A stretch of 5,687 bases of DNA from an uncultured Clostridia bacterium. Lineage in GTDB: Bacteria > Bacillota > Clostridia > Oscillospirales > CAG-272. A program made the position numbers and the translations under genes. Shown piece after piece: positions 1 to 5,687 of the stretch. The stretch is from NCBI GenBank assembly GCA_937934385.1, contig CALGZV010000261.1, positions 1-5,687 on the forward strand, given 5' to 3'. Within the stretch, counting starts at the first letter, position 1. Each line of letters starts with the position of its first letter. The notes under the pieces are model-generated. The model ran no database searches. It was not told where the DNA came from and was given only the letters and a program-made list of their open reading frames with translations.

Positions 1-164
1 GCACAATAGATTTCGAAAGTTTTTTCAAAACCGTTTCGCCGCTGTACGGCGGAACGGTAACTCTCGAGTCTCCGTCGCTGTATGACGGCGGCAGGGTGGA
101 TGTCGGCGAGCTGAATGAATCGCTGGAGTTTATAAGAAAACATATGGCTGCGGCAGATTCATGA
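1..164 (+). CDS. C-terminal end of a probable sugar isomerase/epimerase (partial)
   Basis: The frame starting at base 3 is open from the window edge and stops at TGA 162-164, giving the last 53 residues of a protein that begins outside the window. The tail contains YGGTVTLES followed by VDVGELNESLEFIRKHM. That arrangement (a strand ending in an acidic residue, then a short loop and a final helix) resembles the end of xylose-isomerase-like TIM-barrel sugar phosphate isomerases/epimerases. The identification is a family-level impression from a short fragment, with no catalytic residue confirmed. The other two forward frames are interrupted by stops here. The gene ends 21 bases before uxaC on the same strand, so the two are probably co-transcribed, which fits a role in sugar or sugar-acid catabolism. 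The reading frame is more certain than the function. Confidence 0.6.
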   Translation, partial: TIDFESFFKTVSPLYGGTVTLESPSLYDGGRVDVGELNESLEFIRKHMAAADS

Positions 165-185
165 CCGCATGAAAGGAAGTATAAT

Positions 186-1604
186 ATGTCAAAAAAATTT
201 ATGGATAACGATTTCCTGCTTTCGGGAGATGCGGCAAAGCAGTTCTATCATACATATGCCGAGCAGCTCCCTATAATTGATTACCACTGCCATGTGTCTC
301 CGCAGGAGATCGCGCAGGACAAGCGCTACAGCAATATAACCGAGATATGGCTCGGCGGAGACCACTACAAGTGGCGCGCTATGCGCTCATGCGGTGTTGA
401 CGAGAAGTATATAACGGGAGACGCGTCGGATTATGAAAAGTTCCGTGCATTCGCGCAGTGTATGCCGAAGCTGATAGGCAATCCGCTGTATCATTGGTCA
501 CATCTTGAGCTTCGGAGATATTTCGGATACAGCGGTATACTTTCCGGAAAGACATGCGACGAGGTCTGGAAGCTGACCGCGGAAAAACTTGCCGAGCCGG
601 ATATGAGCGTGCGCGGCATAATAAAAGCGTCACGCGCCGACGCGCTCTGTACGACAGACGATCCTGCCGACACTCTCGAATGGCACAGAATTATCGCGGC
701 GGACAGCAGCTTTGATGTAAAGGTTCTTCCTGCGTTCCGTCCGGACAAGGGTATAAATATCGAGCGCGACGGCTGGGCGGAATATATCCGCACGCTTTCG
801 CAGGTTTCGGGAGTACAGATCACTGACCTTGAATCACTTAAGGAGGCGTACCGCGCTCGGATCGCATTCTTTGCGGAAAACGGATGCGTTACCGCGGATC
901 ACGGTATAGACGACGAGATACCGTTTGCTTACGAGCCTAACCGTGTACATATAAACGAGATATTCTGCACTGCGCTGAAAAACGGAAAATGCACGGACGC
1001 GCAGGAGATAAAGATATTCAAGACCGAGATGCACCGCTTTTTTGCGGCGGAGTACGCCGCGCGCGGTTGGGTAATGCAGATACATTTCGGAGTGCTTCGC
1101 AACGCATGCACGGATATGTATAAAAAGCTCGGAGCGGACTGCGGATTTGATATTATAGGCGGCCGCAGCAGCGTAACTGAGCTTGCGCGCCTGCTTGATC
1201 TCTTTGCAAGCTCGGACGGACTTCCGAGAACCGTTCTTTATTCGATAAATCCTGCCGACAATGCGGCGATAGGCGCGCTGCTCGGCGGTTTTCAGCTTTC
1301 CGACGGCAGCGGCATGCCGCGAATAATGCAGGGAAGCGCATGGTGGTTTAACGATAACAAGAGCGGTATGCGCGATCAGATGATATCGCTTGCAAATCTT
1401 TCGTCTCTAGGCTGTTTCCTCGGAATGCTCACAGACAGCAGAAGTTTTCTTTCATATACGCGTCATGAATATTTCAGACGAATATTCTGCAATCTTATCG
1501 GAGAATGGGTGGACAGCGGAGAGTATCCCGCCGATACCGAAGCGCTCGCCGAGCTTGTTATGGATGTTTGCTATAACAATGCAAAGAACTTTTTCGGATT
1601 TTAA
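186..1604 (+). CDS. uxaC: Uronate (glucuronate/galacturonate) isomerase
   Basis: UxaC is a cytoplasmic enzyme of the amidohydrolase superfamily that converts D-glucuronate to D-fructuronate and D-galacturonate to D-tagaturonate, the first step of hexuronate breakdown. The 472-residue product matches the usual family length. Visible hallmarks are the metal-binding HxH motif in DYHCH (H34, H36) after strand 1, the MQIHFG segment with H300 followed by the RNACTDMYKKLG stretch, YSINPADNA (352-360), GSAWWFND (383-390), and the near-invariant MLTDSRSFLSYTRHEYFRR block (414-432), whose D417 is the expected catalytic aspartate. The start at 186 is preceded by AAAGGAAG at 172-179, a good ribosome binding site; a second ATG at 201 is possible but less well placed. 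No frameshift or missing key residue is seen. It follows the partial isomerase/epimerase by 21 bases, so a uronate catabolic operon is inferred. Confidence 0.97.
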   Translation: MSKKFMDNDFLLSGDAAKQFYHTYAEQLPIIDYHCHVSPQEIAQDKRYSNITEIWLGGDHYKWRAMRSCGVDEKYITGDASDYEKFRAFAQCMPKLIGNPLYHWSHLELRRYFGYSGILSGKTCDEVWKLTAEKLAEPDMSVRGIIKASRADALCTTDDPADTLEWHRIIAADSSFDVKVLPAFRPDKGINIERDGWAEYIRTLSQVSGVQITDLESLKEAYRARIAFFAENGCVTADHGIDDEIPFAYEPNRVHINEIFCTALKNGKCTDAQEIKIFKTEMHRFFAAEYAARGWVMQIHFGVLRNACTDMYKKLGADCGFDIIGGRSSVTELARLLDLFASSDGLPRTVLYSINPADNAAIGALLGGFQLSDGSGMPRIMQGSAWWFNDNKSGMRDQMISLANLSSLGCFLGMLTDSRSFLSYTRHEYFRRIFCNLIGEWVDSGEYPADTEALAELVMDVCYNNAKNFFGF

Positions 1605-1632
1605 ACTGTTCCTCCTCTGCTTTAAGTATCTG

Positions 1633-1657
1633 TTTAAGATCTTCTTAAAATTTTCTT
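1633..1657 (+). terminator. Weak candidate terminator after uxaC
   Basis: TTTAAGA (1633-1639) and TCTTAAA (1643-1649) are perfect inverted copies separated by three bases, followed by an A and then TTTTCTT (1651-1657). It lies 28 bases after the uxaC stop and before the next promoter, where a terminator would be expected. The stem has only one G-C pair and a tight loop, so it would be unstable for an intrinsic terminator. The call is tentative. Confidence 0.3.
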
Positions 1658-1692
1658 ATGTAAACTTAATCCCGGAAATTTCAGAAAAATAC

Positions 1693-1721
1693 TTGACAAA
1701 ACGGTTTTTAAAGTGTATTAT
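1693..1721 (+). promoter_or_regulatory. Sigma-A-type promoter for the ABC/ECF operon
   Basis: A perfect -35 box TTGACA (1693-1698) is separated by exactly 17 bases from a -10 box TATTAT (1716-1721), one base off the TATAAT consensus. Transcription would start at roughly 1728, about 36 bases before the ATG at 1764. This is the only strong promoter I recognise in the window, and it would drive the hybrid ATPase gene and probably ecfA2, ecfT and truA behind it. The -10 box lies inside a dyad repeat (1709-1746), which suggests repressor control. Confidence 0.8.
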
Positions 1722-1746
1722 TGTGTCAGTACAGTAGTACACTTTA
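1709..1746. promoter_or_regulatory. Dyad operator-like repeat over the -10 box and start site
   Basis: TAAAGTGTA (1709-1717) and TACACTTTA (1738-1746) are perfect 9-base inverted copies with a 20-base spacer. The symmetry continues inward imperfectly: 14 of 19 base pairs across the 38-base element are Watson-Crick matches, including the inner TGT (1722-1724) and ACA (1731-1733). The element covers the -10 box and the likely transcription start and ends at the ribosome binding site, an ideal position for a repressor. The half-sites AGTGTA/TACACT resemble, from memory, those bound by YtrA-type GntR repressors of Firmicute ABC transporter operons. The spacer I recall for YtrA is 13 bases, not 20, so the regulator family is only a guess. 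No regulator gene is in the window. An RNA hairpin role is an alternative. Confidence 0.6.
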
Positions 1747-1763
1747 CGGAGGTATGATCGGAA

Positions 1764-2609
1764 ATGCTTGAAACAAGAAATTTATATAAGAAGTATAAAC
1801 CGAAAAAAGGAGTTCCTGTAACTGCGATCGACAATGTGTCGCTGAAATTTCCGGACAAGGGAATGATATTCCTGCTCGGAAAATCCGGAAGCGGTAAGTC
1901 AACGCTTTTGAATCTTCTTGGAGGTCTCGATCGGTACGACAGCGGAGAGATCATCATAAAGGGAGTTTCATCAAAGGATTTTGACCAGCAGCACTTTGAT
2001 TCGTACAGAAATACATATGTCGGATTTATTTTTCAGGAGTACAATGTTCTCGATGAGTTTACCGTCGGTGCAAACATAGCTCTTGCGATCGAGCTTCAGG
2101 GCAGAAAGGCGGAAAACGACGAAATAAACCGCATTCTTGCTGAGGTCGATCTTGAGGGGTACGGCGGCAGACGCCCGAATGAGCTTTCGGGCGGACAGAA
2201 GCAGCGTGTTGCAATAGCCGGTGTTATTGCTATGATGCCGAGATGCATTATATTTGACGAGTCTACGGCTATGCTTGATCCGTCCGGGCGCGCAGAGGTT
2301 ATGGAGACGATAAAGACGCTTAACCGCGACCACGGAATAACTGTACTCCACATAACGCATAACATGAATGAGGCTATAGACGCCGATCGCGTTATTGTTA
2401 TCAATGACGGCGAGGTTTTTGCCGATGATATTCCGCGGAGGGTGTTTTCCCGTGTTGAAGACCTTCAGCGTATAGGGTTGGACGTTCCGCAGGTGACCGA
2501 GCTGATATACGAGCTTAAAAAATCCGGTTTCGGCGGAGTGAAGGATTTGCCTGATGATATAATTTCCGAGGAGGAAGGCGCGCAGGCGCTTGCTGCGATT
2601 CTTAAATAG
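1764..2609 (+). CDS. Hybrid ABC ATPase: MacB/FtsX-type N-half joined to EcfA1 C-half
   Basis: This 281-residue protein sits in the ecfA1 position. A complete nucleotide-binding domain is visible: Walker A GKSGSGKST (39-47), Q-loop Q91 in FIFQEYN, signature LSGGQ (141-145), Walker B CIIFDE (161-166), D-loop near AMLDP (169-173) and switch H199 in HITHNM. Residues 1-140, with LLNLLGGLD, SYRNTYVGFIFQEYN, EFTVGANIALAIELQG and GGRRPNE, are typical of clostridial exporter ATPases that are usually fused to FtsX-like permeases. The EcfA1 hallmarks expected there (LNGLL.PTSG, VFQNPDNQ, DVAFGPEN) are absent. From G153 onward, IAGVIAMMPRCIIFDES, AMLDPSGR, HITHNMNEAI, VFSRVEDL and GLDVPQVTEL are classic EcfA1. 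The start has GGAGG at 1748-1752, 11 bases upstream. ecfA2 follows after 22 bases. An in-frame fusion by recombination or an assembly join is inferred. Energizing of EcfT is uncertain, because the Q-loop/helical region that normally contacts EcfT is foreign. Confidence 0.9.
   Translation: MLETRNLYKKYKPKKGVPVTAIDNVSLKFPDKGMIFLLGKSGSGKSTLLNLLGGLDRYDSGEIIIKGVSSKDFDQQHFDSYRNTYVGFIFQEYNVLDEFTVGANIALAIELQGRKAENDEINRILAEVDLEGYGGRRPNELSGGQKQRVAIAGVIAMMPRCIIFDESTAMLDPSGRAEVMETIKTLNRDHGITVLHITHNMNEAIDADRVIVINDGEVFADDIPRRVFSRVEDLQRIGLDVPQVTELIYELKKSGFGGVKDLPDDIISEEEGAQALAAILK
2180..2202 (+). repeat. 23-base perfect repeat at the signature motif, copy 1
   Basis: These 23 bases, encoding the ELSGGQK segment of the hybrid ATPase (codons 140-146), are identical to 3060-3082 in ecfA2. 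The copies are in the same codon register in their two genes. This shows that the LSGGQ-coding DNA is nearly invariant among ABC genes of this genome, a plausible substrate for homologous recombination or for a false assembly join. The inferred hybrid breakpoint (about 2181-2218) overlaps it. Confidence 0.85.
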
Positions 2610-2631
2610 CGGCAGATAATGAATATTTACT

Positions 2632-3495
2632 ATGGCAGGATTGGAATTTAAAAATATATCGTATATTTACGGAGTCGGAACGCCTTTTGAAAAAAAAGCG
2701 CTTGATGATGTCAGCGTATCCTTTGAAAGCGGATGTATCACCGGACTTATCGGACATACAGGTTCGGGAAAGTCAACGCTTGTTCAGCTTGCAAACGGAC
2801 TTTTGAAACCTACATCCGGGCAGGTGCTTCTTGACGGTAAGGATATATGGGAGGAACCTAAAAAGATAAGAGACGTGCGTTTTCGCGTCGGTCTTGTTTT
2901 TCAGTATCCTGAATATCAGCTTTTCGAGGAAACGGTGTATAAGGATATCGCATTCGGTCCTGTAAACATGGGACTTTCTCCCGAAGAGGTTAAAAAGAGA
3001 GTTGAGGCGGCGTCATTCTTTGTGGGACTTGAAAGTTCACTGCTTGAAAAATCGCCGTTTGAGCTTTCGGGCGGACAGAAGCGCAGAGTCGCTATCGCCG
3101 GAATAATAGCTATGTCGCCTGAGATACTTATACTCGACGAACCTGCGGCAGGTCTCGATCCTATGGGGCGTGAGGAAATCCTCGGCGGCATAAGGTCATA
3201 TCAGCGTGAGTGCGGTAATACAGTTGTAATTGTTAGCCACAGCATGGAGGACATGGCGAGATATGCCGATCGCATTGCCGTTATGAACAAAGCGAAGCTT
3301 TATCGCAGCGGAAGCTGCGATGAGATTTTCGGAGATGCGGATTCGCTTGTTTCCGTAGGACTTGACGTTCCGCAGATAACAAGGCTTATGCTGCGGCTGA
3401 AAGAACTTGGAGTCCCTGTCAGAGACGGTATTTTTACCGTGTCGGATGCACGGGATGAACTGAACAGACTTTACCGTCAAAGGTACGGAAGCTGA
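2632..3495 (+). CDS. ecfA2: ECF transporter ATPase EcfA2
   Basis: EcfA2 is one of the two cytoplasmic ATPases of the energy-coupling factor module; it pairs with EcfA1 and, through EcfT, drives uptake by exchangeable S components for vitamins and micronutrients. The 287-residue product has Walker A GHTGSGKST (41-49), LANGLLKPTSG, Q-loop Q91 in LVFQYPEYQLFEETV, the ECF-specific DIAFGPVNMGL (105-115), signature LSGGQ (145-149), Walker B ILILDE (165-170), D-loop GLD (174-176), switch H203 and the C-terminal GLDVPQITRL segment. All these agree with a normal, complete EcfA2, which makes it an internal standard showing how unusual the gene before it is. It begins 22 bases after that gene and lacks a convincing ribosome binding site, so it may rely on translational coupling. 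ecfT follows after 30 bases. Confidence 0.95.
   Translation: MAGLEFKNISYIYGVGTPFEKKALDDVSVSFESGCITGLIGHTGSGKSTLVQLANGLLKPTSGQVLLDGKDIWEEPKKIRDVRFRVGLVFQYPEYQLFEETVYKDIAFGPVNMGLSPEEVKKRVEAASFFVGLESSLLEKSPFELSGGQKRRVAIAGIIAMSPEILILDEPAAGLDPMGREEILGGIRSYQRECGNTVVIVSHSMEDMARYADRIAVMNKAKLYRSGSCDEIFGDADSLVSVGLDVPQITRLMLRLKELGVPVRDGIFTVSDARDELNRLYRQRYGS
3060..3082 (+). repeat. 23-base perfect repeat at the signature motif, copy 2
   Basis: This is identical to 2180-2202 and encodes the same ELSGGQK segment, here codons 144-150 of ecfA2 plus the preceding base. The next base differs (G here, A in copy 1). The copies are 880 bases apart in direct orientation, so recombination between them would again give an in-frame ABC hybrid. 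Confidence 0.85.
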
Positions 3496-3525
3496 TTTAA
3501 ATTTTTGTAAGAGGCTTGTTTTATT

Positions 3526-4356
3526 ATGCTAAAGGATATCACGCTCGGACAGTTTTTTCCGGGTAACTCTCTTCTTCACAGGATAGATCCGAGAATAAAG
3601 ATCATCCTTACGATCATATATATAGTCGGCGTATTTCTTGCGGATACCGTAAGCGGATTTATTCTTATAGCGTTGTTTACATTTGGACTTATGCTTATAA
3701 GCAAAATACCTGTCAAAACGGTTATAGTCGGAATGAAACCGCTGCTGTTCATAATAATATTTACGGTTATCGTAAACGTGTTTTTTACAAAAGGAGATCA
3801 TCTTCTCTTTGAGATCGGATTTGTACATGTGTATACCGAGGGACTTATGCTTGCTTTGCTTGTTACCGTGCGTATTGCGGCGCTGCTTGCCGGAACGAGT
3901 ATAATACTTACTTATACAACGTCTCCGACTGCGCTTACAGAAGGTATTGAACGGCTTTTGATGCCTCTCTCTTATCTTCATGTCCCTGTTCATGATTTTG
4001 CGATGATGATGACGATAGCGCTCCGGTTTATTCCTACCCTTATAGAAGAGACGGATAAAATAATGAACGCACAGCGGGCGCGCGGAGTTGATTTTTCTCA
4101 CGGAAACCTGATCGAGCGCGGAAAAGCACTTATCCCGGTGCTTATTCCTTTGTTTCTTTCTGCAATACGACGCGCAGGAGATCTTGCGACCGCAATGGAA
4201 TGCCGCTGTTATCACGGCGGCAAAGGAAGGACACGTATGAATACAAGCAGACTTTGCGTCGCTGATTTTGCCATGCTTGCTGTGTTTGTTATATTTTGCG
4301 CAGTAACTGTTTTGGCCGGAAATCATTTTCCGATATACTGCGTTTCAGGACTTTGA
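3526..4356 (+). CDS. ecfT: ECF transporter transmembrane component EcfT
   Basis: EcfT is the membrane scaffold of ECF transporters, linking the EcfA ATPase pair to an interchangeable substrate-binding S component. The 276-residue product starts with the family-typical LGQFFPGNSLLHRIDPRIKI and has hydrophobic stretches at about 24-40, 43-60, 67-87, 105-128, 201-216 and 246-265. The two Arg-containing coupling motifs are present: ARG (185-187, in AQRARGVDF) and the second X-R-X in AMECRCYHGGKGRTRM, with R227. These lie on the helices that dock into the ATPase grooves. The second motif has Cys on both sides of the Arg, a mild variation. The start at 3526 has AAGAGG at 3509-3514. The gene lies 30 bases after ecfA2 and 88 bases before truA. 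No S component is encoded nearby, so a shared (group II) module is inferred. Confidence 0.95.
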   Translation: MLKDITLGQFFPGNSLLHRIDPRIKIILTIIYIVGVFLADTVSGFILIALFTFGLMLISKIPVKTVIVGMKPLLFIIIFTVIVNVFFTKGDHLLFEIGFVHVYTEGLMLALLVTVRIAALLAGTSIILTYTTSPTALTEGIERLLMPLSYLHVPVHDFAMMMTIALRFIPTLIEETDKIMNAQRARGVDFSHGNLIERGKALIPVLIPLFLSAIRRAGDLATAMECRCYHGGKGRTRMNTSRLCVADFAMLAVFVIFCAVTVLAGNHFPIYCVSGL

Positions 4357-4444
4357 GCTTTGGTGATTTTAGACGATCCGTTATACAGCATGGGCGTAAC
4401 GCTTTTAAATTTGATGTGAAGTAAGTTTTAAGGAGTCTGCGATT

Positions 4445-5227
4445 ATGAAGTTTTTGCTGGAGCTTGCTTTTCTCGGAACGGGATACGGCGGATGGCAGGT
4501 GCAAAAAAATGTACGTACCGTTCAGCAAACGCTTCAGAATGCAGTCGAGGCGGCGTTCGGAAGGAGGTTGCCTGTGACCGGATGCAGCCGGACGGACAGC
4601 GGCGTTCATGCTAATATGTTTTGCTGCACTGTCGAGACAGACAGCGAGTCTAATAGAATACCGATCGACAAAATTCCTGTTGTACTTAACTCATTCTTGC
4701 CGGAGGATATATCTGTTTACGGAGCAAGAACCGTACCTGACGGATTTCATCCGAGGTACAGCGCGGTCGGCAAGGAATATAAATATGTTATCTGGAATGG
4801 CAGATTGCGCGATCCGTTTATGGCGGGACGTTCGTATTTTTATCCGAAGCGCCTTGATGATAAAAAAATGTCTGTTGCGGCAGAATATTTTAAGGGAGAA
4901 CACGATTTCGCGTCTTTTATGTCTGCCGGATCGAAGATCACCGATACGGTGCGCCATATATACAATGTATCGGTAGTCAGAGAGGGTGACACAGTTTATT
5001 TCACTGTGTCGGGCAACGGTTTTCTGTACAATATGGTGCGGATAATGACGGGAACTCTCATAGGAGTTTCTGAGGGACGGTTTTCGTCGGACGGAGTTGC
5101 GGAAATAATTGAAGCCCGTAACCGAGGCGCTGCCGGAGTAACCGTTCCGGCCTGCGGTTTGTATCTTAACAGGGTATTTTATCCTGAGGCGGACAGTGGA
5201 GCAAATTTTGTTCCGTGCGGGAAATAG
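4445..5227 (+). CDS. truA: tRNA pseudouridine(38-40) synthase TruA
   Basis: TruA converts uridines 38-40 in the anticodon stem-loop of many tRNAs to pseudouridine, in the cytoplasm. The 260-residue product has the usual family length. Visible motifs are the N-terminal GTGYGGWQVQ with RTVQQTLQ (11-31), the catalytic segment GCSRTDSGVHA (46-56) whose D51 is the expected catalytic aspartate, FHPRYSAVGKEYKYVIWNG, the GEHDFASFM block, GNGFLYNMVRIMTGTL (about 190-205) and the C-terminal PACGLYLNRVFYP. The start at 4445 is set by AAGGAG at 4430-4435, nine bases upstream. It follows ecfT by 88 bases on the same strand, the common Firmicute order, where rplM-rpsI often come next. Here a different, unidentified frame follows after 27 bases. 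Confidence 0.97.
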   Translation: MKFLLELAFLGTGYGGWQVQKNVRTVQQTLQNAVEAAFGRRLPVTGCSRTDSGVHANMFCCTVETDSESNRIPIDKIPVVLNSFLPEDISVYGARTVPDGFHPRYSAVGKEYKYVIWNGRLRDPFMAGRSYFYPKRLDDKKMSVAAEYFKGEHDFASFMSAGSKITDTVRHIYNVSVVREGDTVYFTVSGNGFLYNMVRIMTGTLIGVSEGRFSSDGVAEIIEARNRGAAGVTVPACGLYLNRVFYPEADSGANFVPCGK

Positions 5228-5254
5228 ATAAATTCTACGGAAGGAGGGATACGG

Positions 5255-5687
5255 ATGAGTAAAGAACGCAGCGGTGAAAATATGCATAAAGAGATATCCG
5301 GTACAGATACTTATAAAAGCGAAAAAAAAGAAAACGTGTCTGACGTGCGTAAATTGAAGGCTGAAAAGGATAAACCGTCTTCAGCGGACAGCAGAAAGCG
5401 TGGAGATAAAGAGCGTGAATTCGCAGAAAAGGCTTCAGATAAAAAATCAAAGCAAAATATTTCTTCAGATGATGAAAAGCGGGATAAGAAATCTGAGTCT
5501 TCTGTATCGGTAAAAGGCGGTAAGGGCGAAAGCAGAGCGCTTATGCGGACTGAGAAAAAATCCGGCAAAAGTGTGGCTTCGTCGGAAACTTCCGGAAAGA
5601 ATTTTATTAAGCGTTCGGTATCTGCATCCCTTGAAAAAGAGGCTCAGCGCGAGCGCGAAGCAGCTCTTGCAGGAGTCAACACATATT
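5255..5687 (+). CDS. Unidentified protein with a lysine/serine/glutamate-rich N-terminus (partial)
   Basis: A frame opens with ATG at 5255, seven bases after a strong AAGGAGG (5241-5247), and stays open for 144 codons to the window edge. The visible part is strongly hydrophilic and low in complexity, dominated by Lys, Ser, Glu and Asp (for example KSEKKENVSDVRKLKAEKDK), with almost no aromatic or aliphatic clusters. The last part, SASLEKEAQREREAALAG, could form a charged amphipathic helix. No signal peptide or membrane segment is visible so far. Such tails occur as disordered cytoplasmic extensions before a membrane or enzymatic domain, which would lie beyond the window. I do not recognise the family. 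Its strong ribosome binding site and 27-base gap to truA suggest a real gene co-transcribed with truA. Confidence 0.75.
   Translation, partial: MSKERSGENMHKEISGTDTYKSEKKENVSDVRKLKAEKDKPSSADSRKRGDKEREFAEKASDKKSKQNISSDDEKRDKKSESSVSVKGGKGESRALMRTEKKSGKSVASSETSGKNFIKRSVSASLEKEAQREREAALAGVNTY

Noticed and set aside
1465..1737. Plus-strand 90-codon frame running from inside uxaC into the intergenic region
   Set aside because: It overlaps the conserved end of uxaC in another frame, continues through the promoter, and has no recognisable domain or ribosome binding site.
1754..1771. Five-codon reading frame ATG...TGA overlapping the start of the hybrid ATPase gene, as a possible leader peptide
   Set aside because: Its ATG is only one base from the GGAGG sequence, too close for initiation, and such a short frame arises easily by chance.
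1764..2609. Plain annotation of this gene as a normal ecfA1 or as a normal exporter ATPase
   Set aside because: Each label fits only one half of the protein. The Q-loop region excludes ordinary EcfA1, and the part after the signature excludes an ordinary FtsX-type ATPase.
3529..4326. Long open frame of 265 codons on the minus strand opposite ecfT
   Set aside because: Its product is an implausible run of Lys, Arg, His, Tyr and Ser, as expected from the antisense of hydrophobic membrane-protein codons. ecfT is unmistakable on the other strand.
4357..4444. Gap between ecfT and truA examined for a terminator, promoter or small RNA
   Set aside because: No GC-rich hairpin with a T-run, no convincing -35/-10 pair and no tRNA-like fold was seen. 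Only the truA ribosome binding site is supported.
4691..5287. Minus-strand frame of 198 codons opposite truA
   Set aside because: It has no recognisable motifs and fully overlaps a clear truA gene, so it is a shadow frame.
1..5687. CRISPR arrays, tRNA/rRNA genes, transposases or insertion-sequence ends
   Set aside because: No regularly spaced repeats, cloverleaf-like segments, transposase motifs or terminal inverted repeats with target duplications were seen. The hybrid junction shows no mobile-element trace.

Overview
The window reads as chromosomal DNA of a mid-GC Firmicute, most likely a gut-type member of the Clostridia (Oscillospiraceae/Eubacteriales-like). The basis is the protein families, the AGGAGG-type ribosome binding sites, and the ecfA-ecfA2-ecfT-truA gene order typical of Firmicutes. 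The lineage is inferred, not proven. All genes lie on the plus strand.

Positions 1-1604 are a sugar-acid catabolism segment. It holds the last 53 codons of a probable TIM-barrel sugar isomerase/epimerase, followed 21 bases later by a complete uronate isomerase gene (uxaC). Positions 1605-1763 form an intergenic region with a weak hairpin, a near-consensus sigma-A-type promoter and a striking dyad repeat over its -10 box and probable transcription start.

Positions 1764-5227 are an apparent operon: an ABC ATPase in the ecfA1 position, ecfA2, ecfT and truA. EcfA1, EcfA2 and EcfT normally form the energy-coupling module that group II ECF vitamin/micronutrient transporters share. TruA is a tRNA pseudouridine synthase that commonly travels with them. 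No substrate-binding S component is present. From 5255 to the window end there is an open, unfinished reading frame with a lysine/serine/glutamate-rich, low-complexity N-terminus.

The most notable feature is the gene at 1764-2609. It is not an ordinary ecfA1. Residues 1 to about 140 look like the ATPase of a clostridial MacB/FtsX-type ABC exporter. From about residue 153 to the end it is typical EcfA1. The switch falls in the LSGGQ signature segment, where the DNA shares a perfect 23-base stretch with ecfA2. The gene therefore looks like an in-frame hybrid joining two loci: uxaC plus an exporter ATPase with its own promoter, and the ecfA1-ecfA2-ecfT-truA cluster that usually follows rplQ. Either the genome recombined there, or the assembly joined two loci at a conserved motif. 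Sequence alone cannot decide which.
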